DNA of 64,000 nt from Heloderma charlesbogerti (Eukaryota > Chordata > Lepidosauria > Squamata > Helodermatidae): NCBI GenBank assembly GCA_026122225.1, contig JANEZZ010000728.1:3100001-3164000 (forward strand), written 5' to 3'. Of the stretch, positions 1 through 11,264 are shown in pieces. The translations under genes were made by a program, and so were the position numbers. Within the stretch, counting starts at the first letter, position 1; each line of letters opens with the position of its first letter. The notes under the pieces were generated by a model. It saw only the letters and a program-made list of their open reading frames with translations, had not been told where the DNA came from and searched no databases.

Positions 1-268
1 CCTTCTAGAACTAACACCAAAAAAAGATGTCCTTTTCATCATAGGGGATTGGAATGCCAAAGTAGGAAGTCAAGAAATCCCCAGGATAACAGGCAAGCAT
101 GGCCTTGGTGTACAAAATGAAGCAGGACAAAGGCTAATAGAGTTTTGCCAAGAGAACACGCTGATCATAGCAAACCCTCTTTTCCAACAGCACAAGAGGC
201 GACTCTACACATGGACATCACCAGATGGTCAATATCGAAATCAGATTGATTATGTCCTTTGCAGCCAA
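1..268 (+). mobile_element. BovB LINE copy 1, 5' part (endonuclease fragment)
   Basis: This is the apurinic-type endonuclease region of an RTE/BovB LINE; the element starts outside the window. It aligns almost base for base with the BovB copy at 41020-41283 and encodes the same FIIGDWNAKVG motif and the NQIDYVLCSQ segment that precedes the SDH motif. The match stops abruptly after gcagccaa at 268, where CR1 sequence begins, and resumes at 2301 with atggagaag. Comparison with the uninterrupted copy shows about two bases lost at the junction. Confidence 0.95.
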
Positions 269-2300
269 TCACAAGCAATTCCAAAAAGAAGAAAAGGTGG
301 AAGACAACAGAAGAAGCCAATGTGGCTTCACAAAAAGCTTAGGGATGACCTGAAAACAAAAAAGGACACATATAGGAAGTGGAAAGAAGGCTAAGTAACA
401 AAGGAAGAGTACAGGCAGATAGCACAGAATTGCAGGGATGGCGTCAGGAAGGCTAAAGCTGAGAATGAGCTGAGGTTAGCGAGGGATGTTAAAAACAACA
501 AAAAGGCTTTCTTCAGCTACGTGCATAGTAAAAGGCAGAGGAAAGAAATGGTGGTTCAGCTATTAAATAAGGATGGCAAAACGATAACAGATGACAAAGA
601 AAAGGCAGAGGTGCTCAATTCCTACTTTGGCTCAGTCTTCTCCCAAAAGAGGGTCTATGACCCCCCTGGCAAAGGCGAAGTACAGGCTGAAGGGGCAGGA
701 TTACAGCTTGAGATCGATAGGCATATGGTCAAGGAACACCTCATTACTTTGAATGAGTTCAGATCTTCAGGGCCAGATGAACTGCATCCTAGAGTCATAA
801 AGGAACTGGCAGATGAATTCTCAGAACCGCTGTCTATTCTCTTTGAGAAATCATGGAGGACGGGGGAAGTGCCAGATGACTGGAGGAGGGCTAACGTTGT
901 CCCTATCTTCAAAAAGGGTAAAAAGGAGGAACCTGGGAACTACAGACCAGTCAGTCTGACATCAATCCCTGGGAAAATTCTGGAGCAGATGATAAAGCAA
1001 TCCATCTGGAAGCACCTTGACAACAATGCCGTGATTACTCGAAGCCAACATGGATTTGTCAAGAACAAATCCTGCCAGACTAATCTGATCTCATTTTTTG
1101 ATCAAATAACCTCCCTTGTAGACCGTGGGAATGCTGTAGACATCATGTACCTCGACTTCAGCAAAGCTTTCGACAAAGTGCCCCATGATATCCTGATGAG
1201 CAAACTAGCTCAAAGTGGGCTAGATGAAACAACGATCCGGTGGATCCACAGTTGGCTACAGAAATGGACTCAAAGAGTGCTTATCAATGGGACCTTCTCA
1301 AACTGGGGAGAGGTAACAAGTGGGGTACCGCAGGGCTCAGTCTTGGGCCCAGTGCTCTTCAACATCTTTATTAATGACTTGGAGGAGGAGGTGCAGGGAA
1401 TGCTGATCAAATTTGCAGATGACACAAAATTGGGAGGGATAGCTAATACTTTGGAAGACAGAAACAAAATTCAAAGTGATCTGGATAGACTGGAGCGCTG
1501 GGCAGAAACAACAGAATGATATTTAATAGGGACAAATGCCAAGTTCTGCCCCTAGGAAAAAGAAACCAAATGCACAGTTACAAGATGGGGGATACGTGGC
1601 TCAACCACACTACAAGCGAGAAGGATCTTGGAATTGTTGTTGATCACAAGCTGAATATGAGCCAACAATGTGATGTGGCTGCAAAAAAGGCAAATGCTAT
1701 TTTGGGCTGCATTCATAGAAGCATCACTTCCAAATCCCGGGAAGTACTAGTTCCCCTCTACTCAGCACTGGTTAGGCTTCATCTGGAGTACTGTGTCCAG
1801 TTCTGGGCACCACACTATATGAAGGATGCCGACAAACTGGAGAGGGTTCAGAGGAGGGCAACAAAGATGATCAGGGGACTGGAAACAAAGCCCTATGAAG
1901 AGAGACTCAAAGAACTGGGCATGTTTAGCCTTGAGAAGAGAAGACTGAGGGGAGATATGATAGCACTCTTCAAGTATTTGAAAGGTTGTCACAGAGAAGA
2001 AGGCCAGGATCTCTTCTTGATCATCCCAGAGTGCAGGACACGGAATAATGGGCTCAAGTTACAGGAAGCCAGATTCCGGCTGAACATCAGGAAAAACGTC
2101 CTGAGTGTAAGAGCAATATGACAATGGAACCAATTACCTGGGGAGGTGGTGGGCTCTCCCACACTGGAGGCCTTCAAGACGAGGCTGGACAGCCATTTGT
2201 CAGGGATGCTCTGACTTGGATTCCTGCATTGAGCAGGGGGTTGGACTCGATGGCCTTGTAGGCCCCTTCCAACCCTACTATTCTATGATTCTATGAGTCT
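269..2300 (+). mobile_element. CR1 LINE, 5'-truncated, inserted in BovB
   Basis: A chicken-repeat-1 type non-LTR retrotransposon that keeps the reverse transcriptase and 3' end. It ends in the diagnostic CR1 tail, two ATTCTATGATTCTATG-like units at about 2278-2300, with no poly(A). The 5' end is truncated: the endonuclease domain is absent and homology begins just before the linker to the RT. There is no clear target-site duplication, as is usual for CR1. It interrupts BovB between its DYVLCSQ and WRRSIQ codons, so it inserted after that BovB copy. Confidence 0.95.
521..2214 (+). pseudogene. CR1 reverse transcriptase ORF, frameshifted
   Basis: The frame encodes a non-LTR reverse transcriptase. 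Visible motifs in order are NYRPVSLTSIPGK (RT1/2), QHGFVKNKSCQTN, YLDFSKAFDKVPH (motif A), SGVPQGSVLGPVLFN, and FADDTK (motif C catalytic pair), followed by the thumb/connection region. One base is missing in an A run near 1505-1508: the minus-strand copy at 22697 reads AENNRM where this one turns to ETTE and stops at 1519. The rest continues in another frame to 2121, where CGA has become TGA. The original stop is at about 2212. It is dead as a protein. The family reverse transcribes its own RNA at a nicked target. Confidence 0.93.
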
Positions 2301-4493
2301 ATGGAGAAGATCTATACAGTCAGTAAAAACAAGGCCTGGAGCTGACTGTGGCTCAGATCATGAGCTTCTTGTTGCAAAATTTGGCTTAAATTGAAGAACG
2401 TAGGGAAAACCACTAAACCATTCAGGTATGACCTAAATCCTATCCCTTATGAATATACAGTGGAGTTGAGGAATAGATTTAAGGGATTAGACCTAATAGA
2501 CAGAGTGCCTGAGGAACTATGGACGGAGGTCCATAACATTGTTCAGGAGGCAGCAACGAAATCCATCCCAAAGAAAAAGAAATGCAAGAAAGCAAAGTGG
2601 CTGTCTGATGAGGCTTTACAAGTAGCTGAGGAAAGAAGGGAAGCGAAAAGCAAGGGAGAAAGGGGAAGATATAGCCAACTGAATGCAGAGTTCCAGAGAA
2701 TAGCAAGGAGAGACAAGAAGGCCTTCTTAAATGAACAATGCAAAGAATTCGAGGAAAAGAATAGAATGGGAAAGACTAGAGATCTTTTCAAGAAAACTGG
2801 AGATCTCAAGGGAATGTTTTGTGCAAAGACGGGCATGATAAAGGACAAAGAAGGCAGGGACCTAACAGAAGCAGATGAGATTAAGAAGAGGTGGCAAGAA
2901 TACACAGAAGAACTATACAGGAAAGATCTTAATGTCCCTGATAGCCATGATAGTGCAGTCACTGAACTTGAGCCGGACATCCGCGAGAGTGAAGTAAAGA
3001 GGGCCTTAGGAAGCATTACTAACAACAAAGCTAGCAGAGACCACAGTATTCCAGCTGAGCTATTTAAAATCCTAGAAGATGATGCTGTTAAAGTGCTGCA
3101 CTCAATATGCCAACACATTTGGAACACTCAACAGTGGCCATAAGACTGGAAAAGGTCAGTTTACATTCCAATTCCAAAGAAGGGCAATGCCAAAGAGTGT
3201 ACAAACTACCGTACAATTGCGCTCATTTCACATGCCAGCAAGGTGATGCTCAAAATCCTACAAGCTAGGCTTCAGCAGTATGTGAACCGAGAACTACCGG
3301 AAGTACAAGCGGGGTTTCAAAGAGGCAGAGGAACTAGAGATCAAATCGCCAACATTTGCTGGATCATGGAGAAAGCAAGAGAATTCCAGAAAAACATCTA
3401 TTTCTGCTTCATTGACTATGCTAAAGCCTTCGATTGTGTGGATTACAACAAACTGTGGCAAATACTTAAAGAGATGGGAGTACCAGACCACCTTACCTGT
3501 CTCCTGAGAAACCTGTGTGAGGGTCAAGAAGCAACAGTAAGAACCAGACATGGAACAACTGATTGGTTCAAATTTGGGAAAGGAGTACGACAAGGCTGCA
3601 TATTGTTGCCTTGCTTATTTCACTTATATGCAGAGTACATCATGAGAAACGCCGGGTTGGATGAATCACAGGTCGGAATTAAGATTGCCAGGAGAATTAT
3701 CAACAACCTCCAATACACAGATGATACCACCCTAATGGCAGAAAGCAAAGAGGATCTAAAGAGCCTCTTGTTGAGGGTGAAAGAGGAGAGTGCAAAAGCT
3801 GGTTTGAAACTCAACATTAAAAAAACAAAGATCATGGCATCTGGCCCCATCACTTCCTGGCATATAGAAGGGGAAGAAATGGAAGCAGTGACAGATTTTA
3901 CTTTCTTGGGCTCCAAGATCACCACAGACGATGACTGTAGCCATGAAATTAAAAGACGCTTGCTCCTTGGGAGGAAAGCTATGGCAAACCTAGACAGCAT
4001 AGTAAGAAGCAGAGACATCACCTTGCCAACAAAGGTCCATCTAATCAAAGCTATGGTTTTCCCAGTAGTAATGTATGGCTGTGAGAGCTGGACTATATGG
4101 AAGGCTGAGCGCCGAAGAATTGATGCTTTCGAACTGTGGTGCTGGGGAAGACTCTTACAAGTCCCCTGGACTGCAAGGAGGTCAAATCAGTCAATCCTAA
4201 AGGAAATCAACCCTGAGTGCTCATTGGAAGGACAGATACTGAAACTGAAGCTCAAATATTTTGGCCACCTAATGCGAAGAGAAAACTCCCTGGAAAAGAC
4301 CCTGATGCTGGGAAAGACTGAAGGCAAAAGGAGAAGGGGATGGCAGAGAATGAGATGGCTAGATAGCATCACTGAAGCAATGAATATGAACTTGAGCATG
4401 CTCCGGGAGAGAGCGGAGGACAGGAAGGCCTGGCGTGCTATGGTCCATGGGATCATGAAGAGTCGGACATGACTTAATGACTGAACAACAACA
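2301..4493 (+). mobile_element. BovB LINE copy 1, 3' part
   Basis: Continuation of the BovB copy after the CR1 insertion, running through the end of the endonuclease (GSDHELL), the RT and the 3' end, which finishes in ACTGAACAACAACA like the copy ending at 43483. Base-level similarity to the 41284-43483 copy is very high. Confidence 0.95.
2391..4485 (+). pseudogene. BovB endonuclease-RT ORF, 3' part, degenerate
   Basis: RTE-type reverse transcriptase frame. A single C is missing near 2382 (tttgg here, tttcgg in the copy at 40269-43483), which shifts the frame. A CAA-to-TAA stop follows at 3141-3143 after TQQWP. The frame then runs on from the same phase to a CGA-to-TGA stop at 4470-4472. RT motifs seen are SVYIPIPKKGN, DYAKAFDCVDY, GVRQGCILLPCLF and YTDDTT; motif C normally reads YADD in this family, so the catalytic box itself carries an A-to-T change. 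The C-terminal ELWCWGRLL and YFGHLMRR segments are kept. Confidence 0.93.
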
Positions 4494-5964
4494 TTGTTTC
4501 AACAGAACAGTGTACAGCATCCTGGTGACTTTTTATGGGAGGGATTTGGAAATGCAGGTCTTAAGCATGTTGTAATATGAATGTTGCAGTAAACAAATCT
4601 ATCTGGCAAGAATTGAGTTTGACATTGTACATTTAGCACCTCCAACAGAGAAGACTCACACATGACAATACCATTTCCTTGGCTTATGTTTGCACTCTGT
4701 CATATCTAAAGGACTAGGGGTTTCTGAAATGGATTTGATAATCTGGAGATGAGAAAAAATTAAGCAGACAACTATAACCAGGATGTGAAACAACATATAC
4801 CTGCAACACTAGAAGAATATATGGTCTGTGAGGCATATTCCATAATGGACACAGTTTTAAAGACACACTGGTTTGGAGGAACTTCGGTGGAAGTAACTTC
4901 CAAAACAGCATCGATTAATAGAGAAAAGATTTAGCAAAGGCACTTGCCTAGAATCAGCATTTTAAGCCAATATCAGTATTTCTGCACATATTCTGGATAA
5001 AGTTTGATGTGATACCTTTAAACTACCATTGTGATAACTGATTAATTTGATTATGCAATGAATCTACTGCAAAGTCTCTGTTGGTGTGGTCTCATTAAAA
5101 CTGTTAAGTTTCCTTGGCTGATTTCCTATATGATTATTATCTGCATAAGATTGGCTTAATAGGCTCAATTGTAAAGTTCTTAAATAAATGAAAAATAAGA
5201 TTTCATGATGCCCAACTCTGAATCTTTAACTTTACTGCTTTCTGTCAGGGTTCTCCTTATGACCTGGACCTGCTGAGTAACTCCTTAAGGAATCTCATGC
5301 CTCTTTAAGCATCCCACCTTCCTTCTTTTAAACTTCTCCTTCCCAGTAATGTGGGGTTTAGGTTGTAGATGTGGGGTGATTGACACTCTAGACACAGGGT
5401 TTAACCACAAGAGTTTATTGGTAAATTAAAGCAAGCAAATTACAGCTAAAGGTATCTACACAATAGAGCTGAGTGATACAAAAGGCTTTAAGAGAAAACA
5501 AAGGTTGCAAAAATGCAAGTTCTTCTGTCCTAGCTGTACTTAGATTTCTGCAGCTTGCTTCTTTCTGCTCTGTCCATCTTCTGATCTTCCTGACTCTCTA
5601 GTCTTCCTCTGTCTGGGAGCGTGTTTCCATGCTATTGGCTTTACTTTGTTTGTAACTTTGTTGCAATGTTTCCCCAATCGCATCTTCTCCTCTTCCAGTT
5701 TCCACAGTGCTTAAAGTCCCGGCTTATCATCGCTGTAGCCTGGGGCTCTGTGCTGTTTCTACTGAGCTCTAATTGAATAATTTTCTTGATGGCTGGTTGG
5801 AGTCTGGGTCAGGTCTGATTATCTCATCAGTGTTCCCGCTTCCTTGGCTGTGTTTCGCTAATGGAGGAGTACAGGATTTTTTAAAAGGAGTCAGCTTTTT
5901 GTGAAGAGAGCCCCCCCCCTTCTCCTTTCCCCTGAAAGTCCAGATGCGTCTGCATTTCAGGAGC
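4494..5964. other. No gene seen; possible decayed LTR-like stretch
   Basis: AT-rich sequence without a convincing reading frame. Around 5265-5480 there is a TGTCAGGG start and, on the minus strand, an AATAAA signal near 5415, which would fit a decayed long terminal repeat or a retrotransposon 3' end. No partner repeat or primer-binding site was found, so this is only a suggestion. Confidence 0.25.
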
Positions 5965-6600
5965 AAGCCGCACTGAGCACAATGGGAGTTATTTCTGAGT
6001 AGACCCACATATGCTTGTGCTGGGAAAGGGGTGGGGAGAACACAAAGAGGGAAACTAGCCCCCATTTTAACCCACAGGACCTCATTGACCACAATGGGAA
6101 TTACTTCTGACAAGTCAGTAATGGGGTTGTTGTGGGAAAGAGAGCAAAACCAGCCCCTATTTTAACGCACAGGATTTCTATATGGAAGCTGTGAATGAGT
6201 TACGTCCTAACGCAATGGACCAAAGCCTCAAGATTGTGCTTAATCACATTTAATGAATTGGGCTTTAAAGTGTGTCATTTCAATTGAGGGGGAATCTCTG
6301 TAAGTTCTGATGTAGGTATTTGAAGGAAAGCCTCATTAAGCACAATGGGAGTTACTTATGAGGAGACAGTAATGGGTTTGCTGTGAGAAAGAGCGAAACC
6401 AGCCCCCATTTTAACGCACAGGATCTCTATATGGAAGCTGTGAATGAGTTACGGCCTAAGGCAACGGACCAAATCCTCAAGATCGCACTTAATCGCATTT
6501 AAGGAATTGGGCTTTGATATGTGCCGTGTCAATTGAGGGGCTTCTCTGTTATTTCTGTGGTCATTGAGAGGGCTAGCCTCATTCTTCACAGTGGGAGGGA
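5965..6600. repeat. Tandem duplication, ~250-bp unit, about 2.3 copies
   Basis: The blocks CCTCATTGACCACAATGGGA (6078) and CCTCATTAAGCACAATGGGA (6330), and ACGCACAGGATTTCTATATGG (6165) and its counterpart at about 6414, recur with a period near 250 bases. Partial units lie at 5968 and 6575. The units differ at scattered positions, so the duplication is not new. No coding role is seen. Confidence 0.75.
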
Positions 6601-7415
6601 AAAAAATCCCTGACTGGGGTCATGAACTGTGTTCTAGTGCTTATTTTCAATGATGTTTTAAAAGTTGGTCCCTCGGCATCCTGCTCCAAAATGGCAATGA
6701 AACTTCTGGAAAACAGGGAGGGAAAGGGTTGGGTGACTGAGGTCAGAGTGACACACCCACAAAGGCCGGGCTACACGCCCTATGGGCAGGACTATGATAC
6801 CGGAACCAGTGCAATTGTGGAAACAGGTCAGTAATGGAGCCACCATAAGCAGGAAAAGTCAGTCTATAACCAGTCTCAGAAGAAGCGTTTTTTCAGTGAT
6901 AAAATGCAGGGCTGGTGCTGAATGGCCACGACATCATGGAAACACAGGTTGGAGTAAATCGCTGGTGGAAACACAGCCTGGATCTTGCTCAATTTTTATC
7001 CCCTCCTTCCCCCAAACCAAAAGTACTGTTTCAAACCTGAAGAAATGAGACCTAATTCAGAAAAATGAACTACTCCTCTCAGGGATACCCTCTCCCAACT
7101 AACCCCTCTAAGCCTGACCTTTTTCTTTTCCTTGCCTCTGTAAGCCTCAAACCTTCACACTTTCTTCTCTCTTTTCTTTTAATAAAAGCAAAACCTAATG
7201 AAAATGTAGAAGGCTGACATCATGACCAAACTAGTACAATTAACATTTTCATTAAAACTATATAAATATGCTGCACAACTTTTTGTATTCTTGAATTTGC
7301 ATATGATACATACCAGACTCTATGTAAGGAACTAGTGGAGTAATTACTGTGAGAAACAATTCAATATAAAGGCCACTTTTTACTTATATCTTCTATACTA
7401 CTAGCAAGCATTCTG
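6601..7415. other. No gene or repeat recognised
   Basis: Short open frames (6622-6834, 6782-7048) lack any recognisable motif and look like chance. Confidence 0.4.
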
Positions 7416-7437
7416 GAGTGTGTGTGTGTGTGTGTGG
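7416..7437. repeat. (GT)n microsatellite
   Basis: Run of nine to ten GT units followed by a G-rich stretch. Confidence 0.9.
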
Positions 7438-7624
7438 GCGTGCATGAGGGGGGGCGATCTACATTGTGCCCGCCATCACAATGAATTTGGTGTCCCATCG
7501 GGTTAAATGCTCTTGCATTAAAACATGATTATTCACACTCACCCATTTTCCCCATTGCAGTGCTTCATCGAATGCACGAGCTCGGTTCACACTCGAGCGC
7601 TGTGCTGTTTTCCTGCTGTTTTCC

Positions 7625-7730
7625 TGCACGCGCTTGTCTGATCTTGGATGCTAAGCGGGGTTGGCCCCGGTCAGTAGTTGTATGGGTGACTGCCTGGGCA
7701 TCAGGCTTCCTGCATTGAGCAGGGGGTTGT
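7625..7730 (+). mobile_element. 5S rRNA-derived fragment fused to CR1 3' sequence
   Basis: From about 7627 to 7703 the sequence follows the 3' two thirds of 5S rRNA: GTCTGATCTTGGATGCTAAGC, then GGTTGGCCCCGGTCAGTAGTTG and TATGGGTGACTGCCTGGG, which cover the internal A-box, intermediate element and C-box of the type 1 Pol III promoter. It then joins, within a few bases, sequence identical to the CR1 3' UTR over 23 bases (7707-7729 versus 2220-2242, core CCTGCATTGAGCAGGGGG). A 5S-headed, CR1-tailed retrosequence is the simplest reading. It could be a single chimeric pseudogene or a copy of a SINE3-type family. The first third of 5S is not seen and the CR1 octamer tail is missing. Confidence 0.72.
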
Positions 7731-7867
7731 TGTATCCCTTCAAATGAGACTAAGTTTTACCCCCTCCTATCCCCCACTCCGGATGTTTTTTTTTTTTTAA
7801 TTAAGGCGCTATCCTCGCAGAATCGGGCTTTTCTGCGATTTTTTTTTCTAATTTAGGCGTGATCTTC

Positions 7868-8080
7868 AAAGCTAACGGCTAGAGTGTTGGACTGGGACCC
7901 GGGAGATCAGGGTTCTAGTCCCCACTTGGCCATAGAAGCTCACTGGGTGACTTTGGGCCAGTCACAGACTCTCAGCCCAACCTACCTCACAGGGTTGTTG
8001 TTGTGAGGCTAAAATGGAGAGGAGGAGGATTATGTATGCCACCTTGGGTTCCTTAAAGAGGAAAAAGGCTGGATATAAAT

Positions 8081-8115
<35 letters not shown>

Positions 8116-8116
8116 T
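7868..8116 (+). mobile_element. tRNA-headed CORE/MIR-like SINE with (AAT)n tail
   Basis: The tRNA-like head has a degenerate A box (GGCTAGAGTGTTGG) and a clear B box (GGGTTCTAGTCCCC at about 7908-7921). The body has the MIR-type core GGGTGACTTTGGGCCAGTCAC and CTCACAGGGTTGTTG. The 3' end GGATATAAATGTAATAATAA resembles L2-mobilised SINE ends. The tail is about eleven AAT units. Confidence 0.85.
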
Positions 8117-8361
8117 CCATTTTTAAATAGATCAGGGATAATGAACTATCAAATTACCCTGCTTGTGTTCTGCTTGAGTTCCCTCCGTGAAAAAAGAAAA
8201 GCCACAAGAAGAGGAGCTATATCAATGAAGCATATGGAAGATTCAGATAAGGGGGAGAAGGAGGCATGTGTAAAGGGAGTCCATTGTGATCCTACATTTA
8301 AAACAGAAGCAGAAAGCCCCCTTTCAAATGCAGGATTTTAGGCTGGTATAGAGATGCTCTG
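8117..8361 (+). mobile_element. MITE of the GGGCTTCTTCACAC family, 5'-truncated copy
   Basis: It matches the 3' two thirds of the elements at 13816-14180, 20475-20840 and 49430-49812: ATTTTTAAATAGATC, AATGAACTATCAAATTACCC, and the terminal GGCTGGTATAGAGATGCTCT. It abuts the SINE tail directly. Confidence 0.8.
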
Positions 8362-9870
8362 AATCACACTTTCAGATGCAAGTCACCCTGTGGAGAATAA
8401 CTGAATGATGCACATGCATGTGTGAATCACCCTTAAGGGTAAGCTCATGTTTGCTTGATTCGTCTCTCAAAACAGCTGATCTCATTAGAATCTACTCATA
8501 TTTTTTCCATCACTATAAAGGCTTCCCACTAAAAATTTAAAATTTTCATACACTGAAATGCACAAATATATGTAGATTAATATAGTTTGTAATGAGAAAA
8601 TGGCTGTTAGCACATTTTGTTTTTGTTTCTTTGGTCCAATCATGGTTGGACACCATTTAATTAAAAAACTAGGATTTTGTGTTTTGGAGCATTGTGAAAT
8701 TTTGAATCTAAATGGCGCATGAACCAAATATGATCTTTTGTAACCTTGAATACACTTTGTAAAAGTTATTGGTGCAAAAAAAGAGAAGAGAATGAGGTGT
8801 AAGGGGCCTACTAAAGCTGACATCCTGGTTGACATGGCCATGATCAGCTAACAGTGGGAGATTAAAAAATGTGACCATTGAGATTATTACTTTGGTGATT
8901 GCATCATTTACTGGAAGTACGACAATAGCTAGCCAAACGGTTTCTGGAAAATAAAGTTGGATTTGTAATAATGTTACACTTCCTTTTCAGATTTTCCAAA
9001 AGACAAATCATTTTACATGATAGTTGCCATTCATTTTCTAGGAGTCAGCTCTGGACTAAAGCAAAAAACCCAAATACGCCACATCATATCTATGGAATTT
9101 ATACTTATTTACACCTTTTCCTCCACTTATGCAGAGTCATTAAATGAATACTTTGAAAATGAAGTAACTCAGATGGAGGTGACTGAGCAAATACGGAGAG
9201 ATCTGTGGAAAACCAGGCTTCTTACTTTTTTAAAAGCGAAAACAGTCTTTGCAAAAGAGAGTTTACCTTTGTCCCTATGGCAGCTATCTATTCTTCTTGG
9301 AACCTATTTAAAAGGTTTTAATATAACTTATTCAAATATTACATGTACAAGCGTTGGAGAAATCTCAGCAGTCCCAAACTGTACATAGCCCTGAATTATT
9401 GAACACATATGTAAGACCATAACTAATCTCTATATTACTACCTAGTGCACCAATTCATACACATTTGGAAGGCACATTTGCTCCATTTAACCAAACATTA
9501 TTATGTGTACATGAACTTACTGAATGGCACATTGATAGAGTCCTAAGTCACACTGTACTTAGATTGTACAGAAGATAATGGTCTTCGTGGTCAGCAGATA
9601 GCCCCAGGCTCTCCTACAGGCACAAAGGTGGCAAAGTTTACACTAATAATAAAAAATGCACATCATATTTATGTAACTGTGTTTATAATTGCTACAAATG
9701 ACATACTTCAAATATTTGAACAGATGCACTGCCAGTAAGCGTGTGTTCAACTATGGCAATATTGCTCTGAATCTGAACAAAAATTAAGCAGATTTGGGTT
9801 ATTCAATGTGCTGTATTGCAACTAGATAATTTGCCCCCGTGGCTGATACCAGACTATGTAAGTATACTGG
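8362..9870. other. No gene seen
   Basis: AT-rich sequence. The 123-codon frame at 9017-9388 has no recognisable motif, no splice context and no family resemblance that I can name. Confidence 0.4.
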
Positions 9871-9877
9871 CACTGGT

Positions 9878-10232
9878 CTGGTTTGGACAATCAAACAACC
9901 CATGGTTAACAAACCATGGGTTGTTTGTGAGCACATGTGTGAGTGAGCATGCTGGTTCCCACCGGCACACCTGCTTCTGCTTTCAGAAACAACCCAGGAA
10001 CGTCGTGTTCCTGGGTTGTTTTTGTGATGTCTGAACCCAGGAACTCTGCATTGTTTAGGAGTTAAGCAACCCAGAGGGTTTGGACAACATGATAGCAACT
10101 CAGGAATGGGGCATTCCTGGGTTGTTGCAGAAAGTGGAAATGGCAAATGGGCAGCACAGTCACTTGCTCCTGTGCAGCTCCGCCAATTTCTGGGTTAAAC
10201 AACTTGGGAACTGGCCATCACGTCCAAACCAG
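9878..10232. mobile_element. Multi-hairpin snap-back MITE
   Basis: Terminal inverted repeats CTGGTTTGGAC (9878) and GTCCAAACCAG (10222-10232) bound a 355-bp segment. The interior is made of separate hairpins: AACCCATGGTTAACAAACCATGGGTT, then AACAACCCAGGAACG against CGTGTTCCTGGGTTGTT, then further GGAATGGGGCATTCC stems. No coding capacity. Class II non-autonomous element; superfamily not determined. Confidence 0.7.
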
Positions 10233-10529
10233 ATAACTGTCTATTAAGAACCAGAGAAAATGTCATGTGTCAAGGAACAGTTACTATACAGCTCCCTATC
10301 ATTCTCTACTGCTCCTAGCCTCATCTCAGCCAATACCACCTTCCTTGCATTCTGCAATTGTGGGGAAAAGACTTGGTTGATTTTTCCACCCTGGAAAAAG
10401 GAAGACAGTTATGGATGTTCATGACTTGGCCACAGAATAAGTGGTGACTTGAATTAGAAAGGGAGTCCTTACAGACTACAGGAAGACCTTTCATAACCCT
10501 CCTCTGCAGTGACTTTCATCTGTGCTTCT

Positions 10530-10830
10530 CACTTCGTGCATCCCAAGGGTGAGTAATCAAGCATGCATATGTAAACGGAAATAAACCAGCTCCTCATGTA
10601 GATTTTGGGGGAGAAACTAAATATAAATATGCATACATTTGTTATGAAGCAATGAGTCTGACTAAACAAACTGGTAAGAAACATAGATGACTTACAAGTC
10701 ATCCTGAATGAAGACTCAACCAAAGAACTCCAACCAAGGAGCCATAAAGCAGAGACCATATTCTGTGGTAAAGGAATGGAAAGATGTTCAAACCTGCATT
10801 GCCTTTTCAAAGTTCTGTACTACAGCCAAC
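10530..10830 (+). repeat. Unclassified interspersed repeat (related copy at 59400-59530, inverted)
   Basis: The segment 10680-10815, including TACAAGTCATCCTGAATGAA and GGAATGGAAAGATGTTCAAA, aligns with the reverse complement of 59400-59530. Extent beyond that is uncertain. No coding frame is seen. Confidence 0.55.
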
Positions 10831-10935
10831 AAGTTCTTGGACTAAATAAAGGAATAAATAAAGCGGTATCTGATACATTATGAATATTCAGTTTGGAAGG
10901 AAGTTAAATCAAATTTGAACTCCATAAAAATTCAC

Positions 10936-10956
10936 TGTCCTGCCTGCCTGCCTGCC
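10936..10956. repeat. (CTGC)n short tandem repeat
   Basis: Five to six CTGC/CCTG units. Confidence 0.8.
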
Positions 10957-11039
10957 CGCCCACGCATTCCAAAAGCTTGTTTAATGGTGTAAAAGAAGAA
11001 ATGGTACTTTATAAAGTAATTCTGCTTGATCACTTGATC

Positions 11040-11222
11040 AAGAGGGTGGTGCTGGTGCCACTGCCATTCTAGGGAGTGTGAGCATCAGGTTCAAATCTCC
11101 ACTTCAGCCATGAAGCCCACTGGGTGATCTTGAAATCAGCCATCATCTCTCAGCCTCATCTACTTCACAGGCTTGAGAGATAAAGTGAGTTCCCTGGAGA
11201 TAGGGCAGGATAAAAATATAGC
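11040..11222 (+). mobile_element. CORE/MIR-like SINE, degraded
   Basis: B-box-like AGGTTCAAATCTCC near 11090, core CACTGGGTGATCTTGAAATCAGCC and CTCAGCCTCATCTACTTCACAGG, and the end GGATAAAAATATA, as in the SINE at 7868-8116. The tRNA head is diverged. Confidence 0.65.
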
Positions 11223-11264
11223 ACTGTTCCCCACAGGGCAACCAGACAAGTGGCTATTTACAAG

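Noticed and set aside
2543..3127. 194-codon minus-strand frame across BovB, and similar ones at 41614-42114 and 42511-43035
   Set aside because: These are antisense shadows of the BovB ORF; they recur in both copies because the copies are near-identical.
5265..5800. LTR of an endogenous retrovirus
   Set aside because: Only a TGTCAGGG start and an antisense AATAAA are visible. No second LTR, primer-binding site or gag/pol motif was found.
7625..7730. Functional 5S rRNA gene
   Set aside because: The first third is missing, the rest is diverged, and it is fused to CR1 sequence.
7868..8116. Genuine tRNA gene
   Set aside because: A and B boxes are present, but no cloverleaf closes and a SINE body with an AAT tail follows.
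9017..9388. 123-codon open frame
   Set aside because: No known motif, no splice-site or promoter context, and codon content typical of AT-rich noncoding DNA.
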